A stretch of 39,560 nt of DNA from Diphasiastrum complanatum (lineage: Eukaryota; Streptophyta; Lycopodiopsida; Lycopodiales; Lycopodiaceae), in NCBI GenBank assembly GCA_029204225.1, contig MU835389.1:1-39560 (forward strand), given 5' to 3'. Within the stretch, counting starts at the first letter, position 1. Each line of letters opens with the position of its first letter. A program made the position numbers and the translations under genes. A model generated the notes under the pieces. The model did no database searches and was not told where the DNA came from. It saw only the letters and a program-made list of their open reading frames with translations. Shown here piece after piece: positions 26,335-36,914 of this stretch.

Positions 26335-27045
26335 CCACCTCAACACACGTCAAAACGACATAATTGTATATAATTTCAATATTTTTTCATTTTGAATGTC
26401 CGTGGCACCCTTTTACCTTTATTTTTTCCCATTTTTGATAATGGAAGCATAAGCTCAACATTTGGTTTTCAATTTGATAACAGAAGCACATGGAAGACAT
26501 TTTAATTCTACATTCTATTTCTCCATCTGATCTTTTGTCCCAGTCTTCATTCATAAAATCAAATAATAAACTATTTTGCATACAAACATTGTTGGGATTT
26601 TGTGTATATTGACACTTGAAAAAAAATCCACAAATATATTCAAGGAAATAAACCAACTCAATCTGACCGTTTGATGATCTCGTGCTCATGTTTAATGAAT
26701 TTTTTACATCATTATATATCTTGCATCGAAATGATTCTGAAACTATAGCATCTGGTGCAATACATTCATCACTTTCAAAAGTAGGTAATGGAATTGGTAC
26801 TATTTGTCCAAAATTTTCTTTTGTATATGAAGATGATGGAGTCTTTAACTTTTCCTTTTTCGACAAGGTTGCCAGCTTGCTTTGGCTTCCCCTTGCCTAA
26901 TTCCACAAAGAATTTTCGGCATTCACTCTTCAAATGACCCTTTTTGCTGCAATAGAAGCGCTTGCCCCTCTTCTTGGTCTTATTGGATGATCCATATTCC
27001 TCTTGATCTTGGCATACTACTGCTTAGACTTCTTTTTTCCCTTGC
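26335..27045 (-). mobile_element. Foreign segment inside element B, with a zinc-knuckle-like piece
   Basis: Lies exactly between DSGASSHM and the rest of the protease. On the minus strand from about 26940 it reads KRFYCSKKGHLKSECRKFF, a CCHC knuckle whose first Cys is Arg, followed by GKGKPKQAGN, as in gag of another copia lineage. A different frame (26866-26387) is open for 159 codons, with KTPSSSYTKENFGQIVPIPL but no recognised domain. No flanking duplication or terminal repeats seen; recombination during reverse transcription or a filled break could explain it. Confidence 0.6.
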
Positions 27046-27346
27046 ACATATGTGAAGAGGCTCCACTGTCTATGTACCAAGTTCCATCTTTCTTGAAAGG
27101 TGATGAAGAAAAACTGGACACCATAAGTAATCCTTCTCCATCACTTGCAACAGAATCTTCTTCAATCTCTTTGGAGAGATTAGCTTGCTTGAGTTGGTTT
27201 TTCTTCTTAAAGCAATTAGAGGCATAGTTCTCCTTTTTGCCACAGAAGAAGCACTTCACTTTCTTCTTCTTAGTTTTTGAGTTAGAGGGATGAGATGTTT
27301 CATCCTCTTCACCATCTTGATCTCGATCTTTGGCTTTGTCTTTGTT
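27017..27346 (-). pseudogene. Element B zinc knuckle and protease start
   Basis: In frame with gag after a single TAG (27347-27349). Reads KCFFCGKKENYASNCFKKKN (CCHC-type, with Asn for the usual His) and TWYIDSGASSHM, the protease active site. The frame is then lost in the foreign segment. Confidence 0.92.
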
Positions 27347-28015
27347 CTATGCTTGAGAGAATTGGTTCTTACTCCTTCCTTTTTGCTTGCCTTTGACAAA
27401 GAGGGCTTTGTCACTTCCACCATGTTCAAGTTTGTTCATCCTGGAGAGTTTATAGCTTTGTCTAGATTCTTCAGAATTAAGAATTCCTTGGAGAGTTTCT
27501 AGATTAGGTAACTCCTCCTTAATAGCAAAAGACTGAACAAGATTATCATAGTCATCTCTCAAGCCATTCAGTATGACTTGAACTAGCTCAACTTGGTTAA
27601 TGGTAACACCAACACAGGAAAGCTCTCTATGTAAATCTTTAACTCTCAGAACATAGTTAGATGCACTCTCCTCACTTCTTTGGAAACTTTGGAAAATCTG
27701 ATTCCTAAGAGTGAGTATTCTAGAAGTATTCTTTGCTTCATAGATGGTCTTTAGTGCATCCCAAGCTTCTTTGGTTGTAGTGCAAGATCCTATTTCATTA
27801 GATACATTCATCTTAATGAAATGTAGAGCCATTCTAGCTCTCTTCTTATATTTAGGAATTTCAACTTGTGCTTGAGGCTCCTCCTCAACACCAAGCACAA
27901 TATCCATAACATCCTGGAGAATCAAAACAGACTCCATTCTTAACTTCCAAATTGAGTAATTAGAAGTGTTTAGTCTTTCACTGGCTTCTGGAAGATATCC
28001 TTCTTGAGATGCCAT
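27347..28015 (-). pseudogene. Element B gag (UBN2-type)
   Basis: Starts MASQEGYLPEASERLN at 28015; an upstream in-frame Met at 28144 is less likely, since the A gag starts at the matching point. Contains NYSIWKLRMESVLILQD, MALHFIKMNVSNEIGSC, EAWDALKTIYEAKNTSRILT, SASNYVLRVKDLHRELSCVG and NGLRDDYDNLVQSFAIKEEL. 222 codons to a TAG that interrupts the normal gag-zinc knuckle junction in the same frame, apparently a single-base change. Shares gag type with A. Confidence 0.93.
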
Positions 28016-28770
28016 TATAATGAAGACTTCGTAGTTATTGGATTGAGATATGTTTGAGCTTGTTCCTTTCAGACTTAGAGTTGCTGCTCTCTTCACTATA
28101 GGTATTTTCAAGGTTGAACTAGTTTCTATGTGAAACACTTGCAACTATATTTGAGATGAATCTCAAATATTCCACAAGACAAGTTTTCTAGATCAGACAC
28201 AAAAAGTCGTCTGAGACACTTTGGCTAGTTTGAATTCTACTTTTGGCACGTGTGAAATGCTTCAAAAGAAAACACTATTGACACTCAGAAGGCTCAAAGG
28301 GTGTTCAAATATTTCAAACTCAATCTTGATCTACAGTTTCTTGTGTTGGATGCTCAAAACAATGGATTCAGAACAAAGTATAATTGAATTAAATCAAAAT
28401 GTTGTCACTCAGATTTTGGACCTATCCCTATCCTCTTTAAGAGCTTATAACTCTTGCTAGACACATCAGATTGATTTGATTTTAATTCTTATGGAAAGTA
28501 CAGATCAAATGCTTTCCATCAAGCTATAACACTACTATCTTTGGATCTATAAGTAAGGAGAACAAAGGGACAAAAAAACTCTGATTTTCACACGTGCGGA
28601 ATTCCAAAATTTTGTACTTCCTCAATTCAGGTCTAAAAATTCAGTTCAAGTCCGATTTGATCCAAATACACTTCAGAGAAGGGTTAGAAAAAGTGCAAAA
28701 CTGCTTTTTTGCTTGATTTAGCTCTCAGTTTCTTGTACAATCAGAGTTGTTAGCATGCAAAGCTTAATGT
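28016..28770 (-). other. Untranslated leader of element B
   Basis: About 0.75 kb between primer site and gag ATG without a coding frame. Contains CACACGTGCG at 28589 and GCACGTGTG near 28247. Confidence 0.75.
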
Positions 28771-28783
28771 GGCTCTGATACCA
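28771..28783 (-). other. Primer binding site of element B (tRNA-Met)
   Basis: Minus strand TGGTATCAGAGCC, directly after the LTR end TTTTGTCA. Confidence 0.94.
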
Positions 28784-29577
28784 TGACAAAATTTCCAGAA
28801 TTCACACGTGTGGGGAATGTCCACAAGAGTGACTGATCTTAAATAAGCTTTGTGATTGGCACTATAACCTGATTCTAGATTGATCAACAAAATCTAGTTT
28901 AGAAAAAATGGCTAATCCACAATCTAGCATGCTAATCAACAGAATATAATAGCAATGATCAAAGAATGAATAAAAACACAAGATTTCACTATATGAGCAT
29001 TAGCCTCAACACGAGTTAGAGAGAGAGAGCTAGAGAGATAACAAGCAATATTTGTTTGGATCCAAAATGACATGAGATAGCTACAAAACTTTTGTTCTTC
29101 ATTATAGATTGTGTGGAGAGCTACACGTATTTATGTAGATTGAGGTATCTCGAGGTAGAACCATATCTATCCATTCCAAAATGACATCTAAAGTGACATC
29201 TAGAGTCTATGTGACATTTGTCACTTGTCATGCATGAAATTCTACCAACTTTTTACAAGTGTACTAGTTCTAACTAGAAATGTCCAAATCATCATGCATG
29301 TGTCCATTAAACTTTGTGCATGCCTTGCATGTCACTATGGATCACTTACAATTAATGCATGTGAGTTGCCACGAGTTTCTACAAGCATAATCATGCTAAT
29401 TCTATGTCTACAAACTATATGCAAGTTGCATTTATCAAACTAGATAATACATAACTATGTAGCTCGAGTTCTATGTAGGCCAAACTTGGCATTTTGCATT
29501 AATGAGCTACATACTTGCATGGTAAAACATTTGTAGCAGGCTAAGAAATCAATATGGATTGTTTTTCAATTTTAACA
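28784..29577 (-). repeat. 5' LTR of element B
   Basis: Pairs with 17894-18686, about twenty differences. CACACGTGTG at 28803. Flanked on the right by ATAGG. Confidence 0.95.
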
Positions 29578-29599
29578 ATAGGCACCAGGGGGTGTGCAC

Positions 29600-29601
<2 letters not shown>

Positions 29602-29697
<96 letters not shown>
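29602..29697. repeat. (CT)n microsatellite
   Basis: About 48 uninterrupted CT units, 24 bp outside the right end of element B. Coding frames over it are artefacts. Confidence 0.97.
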
Positions 29698-29698
<1 letters not shown>

Positions 29699-30489
29699 CT
29701 TTTTATATGCTTTCAATGTTTTTAATGTTAATTTTTTTTCTTCTCCTTTTCTATGTCAAATGTTCATTTTACAAAAATTTGCCCCAAAATTTTGGGCAAA
29801 TTGTTTAGCAATGATTCTAGATGGTTCTAGAAATTTTGAATTTTTTTTAAAAATTTCAGCATGAATTCTTGAGCAAAAATCGAGAATGAACTCGTGGAGA
29901 GGATGGTTGAGGCCTATATATAGACGTTTTTTGATAGGAAATCGTAACTTCTCCCATAAGTCGTCCTCAGTGCCCACAATTTTCTAGTGAGGTTCGTGAA
30001 TTTCAAAGCAATGTTCTGAGGTCCGGCGAGTTTCTATAAGTGGTCTATTTCGTACAAAATGAGTAAAATTGGTTGACAGTACAAAAATTGGTCTAATCAT
30101 AATTCGCGGATATGACAAAGAAATCGTGAAAGTAATTTTGAGGCTCAAAGAAATCTATGAATTCAATCAGTGAGGATGTGATGCAAAAACTGATTTTTTC
30201 TATTTCTAAAACGTTTGACATTGAGCTAGAATTTGTGGAGGTAATAAATGAATTGTGGACAGTAAAAATGGGTGTGAGCGAATTCTATCTGGTATGATTG
30301 TGCATCAAAACTTCAGAAAAAGAATGAATCTTGTGGTTGGATAGAAAAAGATTGATTGTAGTTCTAATCTGAGGATATCTTGATATTCTAAATAAGAAAC
30401 ATATTGAAAAAATCGTCAAAATGTCAAGCAGGAAGTAAACAGAAATAAATAGCAAAATTTAGGGAAGAAAAAAAACCTAGTACATATCA
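29698..30489. other. Non-coding sequence 3' of the gypsy integrase
   Basis: AT-rich, no frame of note. Downstream of integrase on the minus strand, so probably 3' untranslated region or LTR of gypsy element G2. Confidence 0.45.
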
Positions 30490-32263
30490 AGATAAAAATA
30501 GGGTTCATTGTACTTTCGGAATCTGCTTCCATTGACCCAGTGTCTAAAGTATCGCCTTGTAGGGTTTGGAGTTGTACATAATTAGAGGCAAAAATATTTT
30601 GGATTACATAAGGTCCTTCGCCAAAAAAATTTAGTTTTCCTTTAAAGGCTTCGACTTGGTATAAGAGAACCTTATCTCCGACTTGGAACTTTTTAACTTT
30701 TAAGGATCGATCATGCCATGCCTTTTGTCAACATTTGTGGACTTGTTGGGCATGGATGATGATTCATTGTGTCTCATAGAGTTATTCTAGGTAGAATAAT
30801 CTATTAGCTAGGATTTGTCGATGATCTAGATCAAGATTGTATGCTACTCGCAGAGATGGAATATGGAATTCCACAGGCATGACAGCTTCCTGGCCATAGA
30901 CTAGCTGGAAAGGAGTTAGACCGATGGCTCTCTTTGGGGTAGTGCGTTAGGCCCATAGAGCAGCATGAAGTTTCAATTCCCAATCAGATCGGTTGGAGTC
31001 CACGGTCTTGGTTAGAAATCCACATAGAATTTGTGAAAAGAGTGGATTTTGAATGGACCTAAGATCCCAAATGTTTTGGCTAAGATCTTTGCACAACAAG
31101 CTACAAAAGCTAGAAATGGCAAAGCATCCTAATGCTACCTTTGATACACATGAACTTGAAAAAGCATTCAAGAGACAAAAGAAACTTATGAAAGATACTG
31201 ATGGTAGCCAAAAATAGCAGCAAACAGGTCATGGAACAGCACCCTACCACTTTTGGATAGCACCTAAGATCATACACAAGAGCTTGAAGACAATACACAA
31301 AGCAATGCTCAATGGAGGAAGAAACTGTGACAATGATCTATTGATCTCTCTCAACAATACAATAAGTTTTTCCAACCCATTCTCCACGAATTTCAGCCTA
31401 ATATAGGTGAGAGAGATGACTCTCTCTCCTCTCTCTAGAACTTAGGACCCAATTTTAGGGCACCACTAGCCTAAAATAGCCAATTTTGGCCTATATGTCC
31501 AAATAACATGATTTTGGTGTCATTTCAAAGGTCCTAAAGTTTGAGACTTCTTCAATATGAAATATATACTAAAATTAAAGTATCTAGGCCTCTTTCACAT
31601 GTGTGAAAAGTTAGATCCAAAACTATGTACAAAAATTGCCATTTTAGACCTCAAACTAGCTAGGAAATATTGACAATTTTCACAATATTGTGTTGGTGGA
31701 TTTTGTCTGGCCATTGCATCATGGATAATACAGGTAACTTTTGCGATGTACCACAAAGTATTTTGAAAGCAGGTCTGCTATGAAAGAGTTAAGGAAATGT
31801 GTCCCCCTATCGTTGATAAGTTATAGGGGGCAACTGAAACAAACGATAACCTGTTCATAGAGAAATTTTGTGGTAGAATGAGCATCAACATTGCGAACAG
31901 CTCTAGCTTCAGCCCATTTGGTACAATAGTCCATGGCTACTATGATATATCTTGATTGAGTGTGTCTAGCAGCAGGACTAATCGGTCCAACATAATCAGT
32001 TTCCCATTTCTAGAAAGCTTGATCAGTTGTGACAGGGTGTAAAGGCATGTAGTCGGTCTTTTGAAATCGTTTTGTTCGTTGACGAACATCACATGCCTTG
32101 TGTAGGTGTGTGTATCCTTAAAAAGGGTTGGCCACCAAAATCCTACCAAAAGGATTTTTTTGGCAGTCATTTTGGAAGAGAAATGTCCTGCTCCAACACC
32201 TTTATGAGTTAGGGAGATAACATAGGGTTTGGCTTTCAGTAAGACAACATTGGATAATTCCAT
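30490..32263 (-). pseudogene. Ty3/gypsy integrase (element G2), interrupted by a solo LTR
   Basis: From the right: GAGHFSSKMTAKKILLVGFW and WPTLFKDTHTYTRHV (zinc-finger part, frame 32263-31940), then after frameshifts QSRYIIVAMDYCTKWAEARA (first Asp), INDRGTHFLNSF (second Asp) and YYP-stop-CNGQTKSTNTI, where the catalytic Glu position reads Lys. The frame breaks at 31685 and resumes at 31031 with ILCGFLTKTVDSNRSDWELK and [20 protein letters not shown], then [20 protein letters not shown]. Further stops follow. Non-functional. Confidence 0.9.
31032..31684. mobile_element. Probable solo LTR inside the gypsy integrase
   Basis: 653 bp, starts TGTGAAAAG and ends TTTTCACA. Flanks are GAATT (27-31 of 31031) and ATATT, similar but not identical, as expected for an old duplication. 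Removing it with one flank restores the integrase codons STNTI-LCGFL. Contains CACATGTGTG at 31596. No coding sequence, primer site or second LTR. On the minus strand its start resembles the LTR of element A. Confidence 0.75.
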
Positions 32264-32378
32264 CTAACCCTTGCTTGTAAAGTTGTCCTGCAAATAACAT
32301 GTAAGATTTGGTTTTGAGGACTAATGCATGTTGTTTGGGTTTAGATAAGGATGGATCCATTTGTTGTGAAGTTAAATA

Positions 32379-32873
32379 TTATAGTCTTTTGAATTGAGTG
32401 GGCGTTAACTGTTCTCCCACATGCACGATCTTTTCTTCTTCACCTGGATCGGCTAGACTCATTGATTGTGTTCGCGCAGGTCCTTCAAAGTCATGCTCCG
32501 TTGGTGTCTGATTCTGATCAGGTTCTCTTTGCACTTGCAGCATCATGATTACCACGTCGTCTAAGGTATAGTTCTTGAAGGTATCAGGCATCTTGTGGAC
32601 TGGAATTCGGTGAGACTCCTCCTTCAGCATATTGATCTTAGTCCGACTCATAATCTTTGGATTATCAGTCATCTGTGAAGAAGATGATGCTACGTTTGGG
32701 TCCATTTGGACTGACTTCAAGAATCCAACACTTTTCTTTTCTTTTCTGCTCACATAGTTGGGTTCAACTTTGTTGTCTTTCTTCAAAACTGGTGCGACAT
32801 TCGCTTCATGATCATGAATATCCACATCCACCATGGCTATGGCCTCCTCCGGCAGATCGCTCCATTGGATCAC
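32379..32873 (-). pseudogene. Gypsy G2 fragment between protease and RT
   Basis: Open for 164 codons: QWSDLPEEAIAMVDVDIHDH, EANVAPVLKK and an acidic end with VHVGEQLTPTQFKRL. In position and composition it fits the spacer after a gypsy protease; no catalytic motif. Reverse transcriptase and RNase H, expected next, are missing between 32379 and 32263. Confidence 0.55.
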
Positions 32874-33249
32874 CTAGTTGTAATGTTGTCTCAACTTTTC
32901 TTCTTGTTGGCAGGTGTCTTGGGTGGATCTATCTTGGAAACTTTTGCCATTGCATATTTCTGTGGCGATTGAGCTAGTACTCTACTAATTCCATAGTAAT
33001 CTGGGTCCACATGTTACAGGACGTATTTATCAGTCAACTCAGTCTCCTTGTTGTACGTAAGAGCATGTTGCCAAGGGACTAAATCATCATCCACAAGGTT
33101 CTCAATAGCTTTCGCTGACAACCATCATATTTACCCTGAAAGTGATTGGTGTGTCCATCGCATAGCACTTGGGAGAATATGTGTTGGGTTCTGGATCAGG
33201 ATCATGTTGACAAGCATGCCCACCCATACAGTCAACGGTTGCTAATGAA

Positions 33250-33991
33250 TCCTTCCATCTCATGATATTTGTTTCAGAATCCTAATGACCTGCCCTAGCT
33301 TGCCTTGAGCAATCAATCGTATGATTAGTCATGGACGATCCATCATCAGCTTTTGGTGCAATAGGTTTCATCGCCCATGTGGTTGGATCAACCTTTACAA
33401 CCTGCTCTCTGTTTTCGAAGAAGAGTTTTCTGGTTCTTCAGTTGTGAACCACTTGCGTAGTCCTCAACCATAGTCTTCCTACTAAAATGCGGTAGGCAGA
33501 AGGGGACTTTGGTATGTCCATTACCACAAAAGTGATCACAAACTGCATTCAACTACACCTTTTAGTTTAACACAAGATTGATCTGTTAGTTTGATGGCAA
33601 ATCTTGCTGGCTTCAATCCTTGCAAACCCCATTTCTAGTACAAAGTAGTGGAGATAAAATTTACACCTGATCCTCCATCTACCACTATTGCCTCACCCTC
33701 AAATCTCTTGTGCTTGATTGATAGGGTGATGTTGTGTTCTTCACTTTTCCACGCTGTCCCAATGTAGAGGACGTTGTTCGTTTCTTCATACTCCGACAAG
33801 TATATGGGCTCTGGTATCACTAGTTCTACTTCAGCTTTGGCACATTCGGCCAGGAGGCTCTTGGCTTGTGGCGCAATCCGCAGTAATTCTTTGAGGTACA
33901 AACTGACATGGCTTGCTAGCAGACTTTTGAGCACTTTAGTGTGCGGGTCCTCAGGCTTCACCATGTGGAAAGGTGGTTCATGATGATGCAA
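33250..33991 (-). pseudogene. Gypsy G2 gag end and aspartic protease
   Basis: 33991-33635 reads LKSLLASHVSLYLKELLRIA, PEPIYLSEYEETNNVLYIG and EGEAIVVDGGSGVNFIS, where DGGSGVN is the active-site motif of gypsy retropepsins (usually D-S/G-G-S/A). Past a break, 33520-33400 reads IPKSPSAYRILVGRLWLRTT and QVVHNWRTRKLFFE-like sequence, the protease C-terminal part (LGRPWL in relatives). Stops in between. Confidence 0.8.
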
Positions 33992-34002
33992 CTGATTGTT
34001 TT

Positions 34003-34506
34003 GATTAGTTCATAATGGTGAGCCCGCTTGTGGTACTGTTCTTTAGCAATAGGAGGTTCTGCAGGTATGTCTCTCGCTTGAGTTTTTTTCTCCTCTTGCA
34101 CTTTCTGCACCCAGTGGCGTATCTTCTAATATTGTCTTCATTCTTCTCTCACACTCGGACATGGTCTTGCAGTTGAGAGTTGATCTTCTGATACCGATGG
34201 GGGTGGTGAGAGAGTCACTTCCTTCCGCTTTTGTGCTCGCGTGATGGTTAACACTGGGGCATGGAAGTATTGCTTTTCTGGTGGCGTCCCTGCTGGAACT
34301 GTTGTTAGGTTGAATGAGAAGAAGAGAAGTGAATAGGGAAAGGAGAAGAGAGAAAGAGAGAAGAAGAGGGAAGAGAGAGGGAGAAGGGGAGAGAGGTGAG
34401 ATGGAGGTTAGCTCAAATGCTCAATGTCATTGCTTATGGAGAAACCTTAACTAACACAAACAAAAAGCATGGAAGAAATGGAAATAACAAGTAATCACAA
34501 CAATAG
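34003..34506. other. Gypsy leader/gag remnant and purine-rich tract
   Basis: 34003-34310 continues upstream of the G2 protease with acidic/basic gag-like codons but no long frame. 34311-34402 is almost only A and G (GAGAAG, GGAGAG), a 90-bp polypurine stretch. The rest has no feature. Confidence 0.5.
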
Positions 34507-35147
34507 TGTGAGATTTCAACAAGTTTAGTCATATTTTGGTAAATTATTAATATGAGGCCAAGACTCATTTTAGACTTAGAGATAAACTTTTTGAAGTTAT
34601 ATTAGTTTAAAATACATTAAATGAACACTTTTTGAAAGTGTGGTAATGTTGGTAATCAAGTTTGAGAAAGATTCAATTTTGAACTTTGGGTACATTGAAT
34701 CTAGACCCAAAAATAGTGGGGTTTACAGTTTGGAGGGAAAGCCAAGAGGCCAAATAGGGTCTGGACCTTCTATAAAAGGATGTAACTCATGAAGAGACAC
34801 ATTTTCTCTCTTCTCTCTCTCATTTCGTCATTATACATGGTTCTCTTTGGGTTTCACTACTCATTGGTGCACTCTCATGATGTTATCTTGCAATTCTATG
34901 TGTAGAATGATCATTGATTGCTATTTTCGGTTCCACACGTGTGAAATATAGTAGGGTATAGTAATTGTACGGAAAGCAACTATATTTCATGTTTTGGTTC
35001 ATGTTTGATTAGTATCTCTTAGAGTTTGCATCTCATTTTGTATGTAGATGCTGATTTTTCTACATTGGCAAGAATGTTGGTTTGCTCCTTTTGTAACCAA
35101 AGATCGGGAACATGGATTGGAACTTGAATGATCTAAAATCCTTCACA
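34507..35147 (+). repeat. 5' LTR of element D2
   Basis: Starts TGTGAGATTTC and ends CCTTCACA. TATA-like TATAAAAGG near 34772. CACACGTGTG at 34934. Resembles 10834-11488. Confidence 0.85.
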
Positions 35148-35159
35148 TGGTATCAGAGC
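35148..35159 (+). other. Primer binding site of element D2 (tRNA-Met)
   Basis: TGGTATCAGAGC directly after the LTR end CACA. The following 0.6 kb (to 35746) is an untranslated leader without a coding frame. Confidence 0.92.
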
Positions 35160-35746
35160 TCTTGTGTTTCAGGTTATGAAAGGATCAGCCATCTTTAGCA
35201 AGGATTTGGAGGAGTTACCAATGCTAGAGCATGCTAGATTGATTTCTACTCAAAAATCAGCATTTTTGCATGTGTAGAATTAATCTTTTGTAGGCCAAAA
35301 CTCAATATAGGGTTATATACTTGATCAATTCCGATTTCACACTTGGTTTACAATCAGCCAATTTTTTGGTGTATTAGGAAGTTCTCATTGGAGGCTACAA
35401 GATGATATATCAAGTTTTTAGAAATCGGATGTAGAATTTGAGATATTCAATTTTTTGTGATTTTGTCAAAACTCTAATTTTGATTGGATCTCTAGTTTGT
35501 GCGGTTACTGAACTTCATTTGAGTGTGTTTCAATCTCAGGAAGTGGCAAGAATCATTATATTGAGGATAGATCATAGGTTGATCAAAATTTCACTATTCT
35601 ATGTGTTGATTTTCTAGTTAGAAGTGCTAGAAGATATTTGAGAGGTTCCATATCTTTGTGATTTCTTCTTGAGTTCATTTTTTGACATTAAAGAGAGTAC
35701 TTTGTGCAATGGAACAAGTTGAAAGAGAAGATCTGGTCATTGTAAC

Positions 35747-35971
35747 ATGGCTACAAGTGGTGGCTTTATGTTGGAGAGCAATAATAGGCTTATCTCAATC
35801 AACTGTTTTACTTGGAAGGTGAGGATGGAGTCCTTATTGGAGATGAATGAGTTGATGGAGATTGTTGCTGGTGTGGAGGAGAGGCCTCAAGCACCTCAAG
35901 ATCAAGTGAGGTATGACAAGAGAAAAAAGAAAGCTCTACACATGATTAAGAGGCAAAGGCAAGTGGTCTAA
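35747..35971 (+). pseudogene. Truncated gag of element D2
   Basis: MATSGGFMLESNNRL, FTWKVRMESLLEMNELMEIV, VEERPQAPQDQVRYDKRKKK and ALHMIKRQ, then a jump to RQVV and a stop. The central and C-terminal parts of the UBN2 domain are deleted; the sequence rejoins the Lys-rich region before the zinc knuckle in another frame. Confidence 0.85.
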
Positions 35972-36017
35972 AGGGCAAGATAAAGGTGAGACTTCCTCTT
36001 TTGGCAAAAAGAAAGAT

Positions 36018-36914
36018 AAGTCAAAGTTAAAATGCTTTTATTGTGAAATCAAAGAACATTTTGCAAATGAATGTTTGAAGAAGCAAAGAGATGAAGTTAG
36101 TAAGCAAATCAACTTTACTACTAATGATGAGGATCTAGGTGGTTGTGATTCTCTTTTGATGTATTCTTCAAGTACAATATCATGTGAAGGTGACAAAGAT
36201 TCATGGTGGATTGATAGTGGAGCTAGTTCACACATGACTAGTCACAAGGAGTTTTTCACTTCTTTCGTCACTTATGATGGAGCCAAGAAAGTTCACATGG
36301 CCAATGGTGGTGAGTGTGTGATTGAAGGTTTTGGTTCAATTCCTATTTGTACTAATATGAAAGCAAGACTTGATGGTGTTCTTTACATTCCTTCACTTTC
36401 AATGAATTTGCTAAGTGTTGGTCAAATGATAGAGAAAGGATACATGATAAAGTTTGGTGGTGATGCTTGTTTCATTACAAAGGAAGAAATCTTGGTTGCT
36501 AGGGGAAATAGACAAGGTAGACTTTTCAAAGTTGATGCTTTTGTTATGTCTAACAAAAAGGATGGAATGGAAAAGGGGATTGGTCTCAACTTTCCAAAAT
36601 TTCCTTTTAGCATCAATAAGATTGGTGGATCTTATGCAAAGTCTAAAAAGCTTCCTTATGCTAGATCTAGGTCAAGATCTAATATGCTTCTTGGAGAAGT
36701 TCATCTTTGTGCTAACTTGGCTAGTCTTGAGGATAATGATGGTGTTTCAATGGTTCTTCATAGCAAGTGCAAGCATGCAAAAGGTAAGGAAAGAGCTAAT
36801 TTCATCAATGTATTTTCTCACATCTCTAGAATATGCAAATGGTATTCAATATATATACACAAATTTACAGGTGTGCAGGATGAAAAAAGTGCAAAGTGGA
36901 TGAGTTGTCTGTAG
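36018..36914 (+). pseudogene. Element D2 zinc knuckle, protease and post-protease segment
   Basis: One open stretch. KLKCFYCEIKEHFANECLKK (CCHC knuckle), DSWWIDSGASSHMTSHKEFF (protease active site), VHMANGGECVIEGFGSIPIC, LDGVLYIPSLSMNLLSVGQM, ARGNRQGRLFKVDAF. From about 36550 the sequence no longer follows integrase: NKIGGSYAKSKKLPYARSRS, NMLLGEVHLCANLASLED. The VHL and ASLED pieces resemble VHLARVVSIGE at the same place in element A. The frame ends at the edge of the inserted element E. Without gag it cannot act alone. Confidence 0.82.

Larger units (their letters stand above)
17894..29577 (-). mobile_element. Copia element B, near full length but decayed, host of element C
   Basis: LTRs 17894-18686 and 28784-29577 (793 and 794 bp), flanked by ATAGG at 17889-17893 and 29578-29582. 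tRNA-Met primer site at 28771-28783 (complement), purine tract AGGAGGAG (minus strand) next to 18686. Gene order from the right: gag, zinc knuckle, protease, integrase, reverse transcriptase, RNase H. Element C (19602-24356) splits the reverse transcriptase; without C, B would be about 6.9 kb including a foreign 0.7-kb piece at about 26335-27045. Several stops and frameshifts make it inactive. The LTRs differ at roughly twenty positions. Confidence 0.95.

Noticed and set aside
32657-32977. 106-codon plus-strand frame
   Set aside because: Antisense to the gypsy G2 frame at 32873-32379; no motif.
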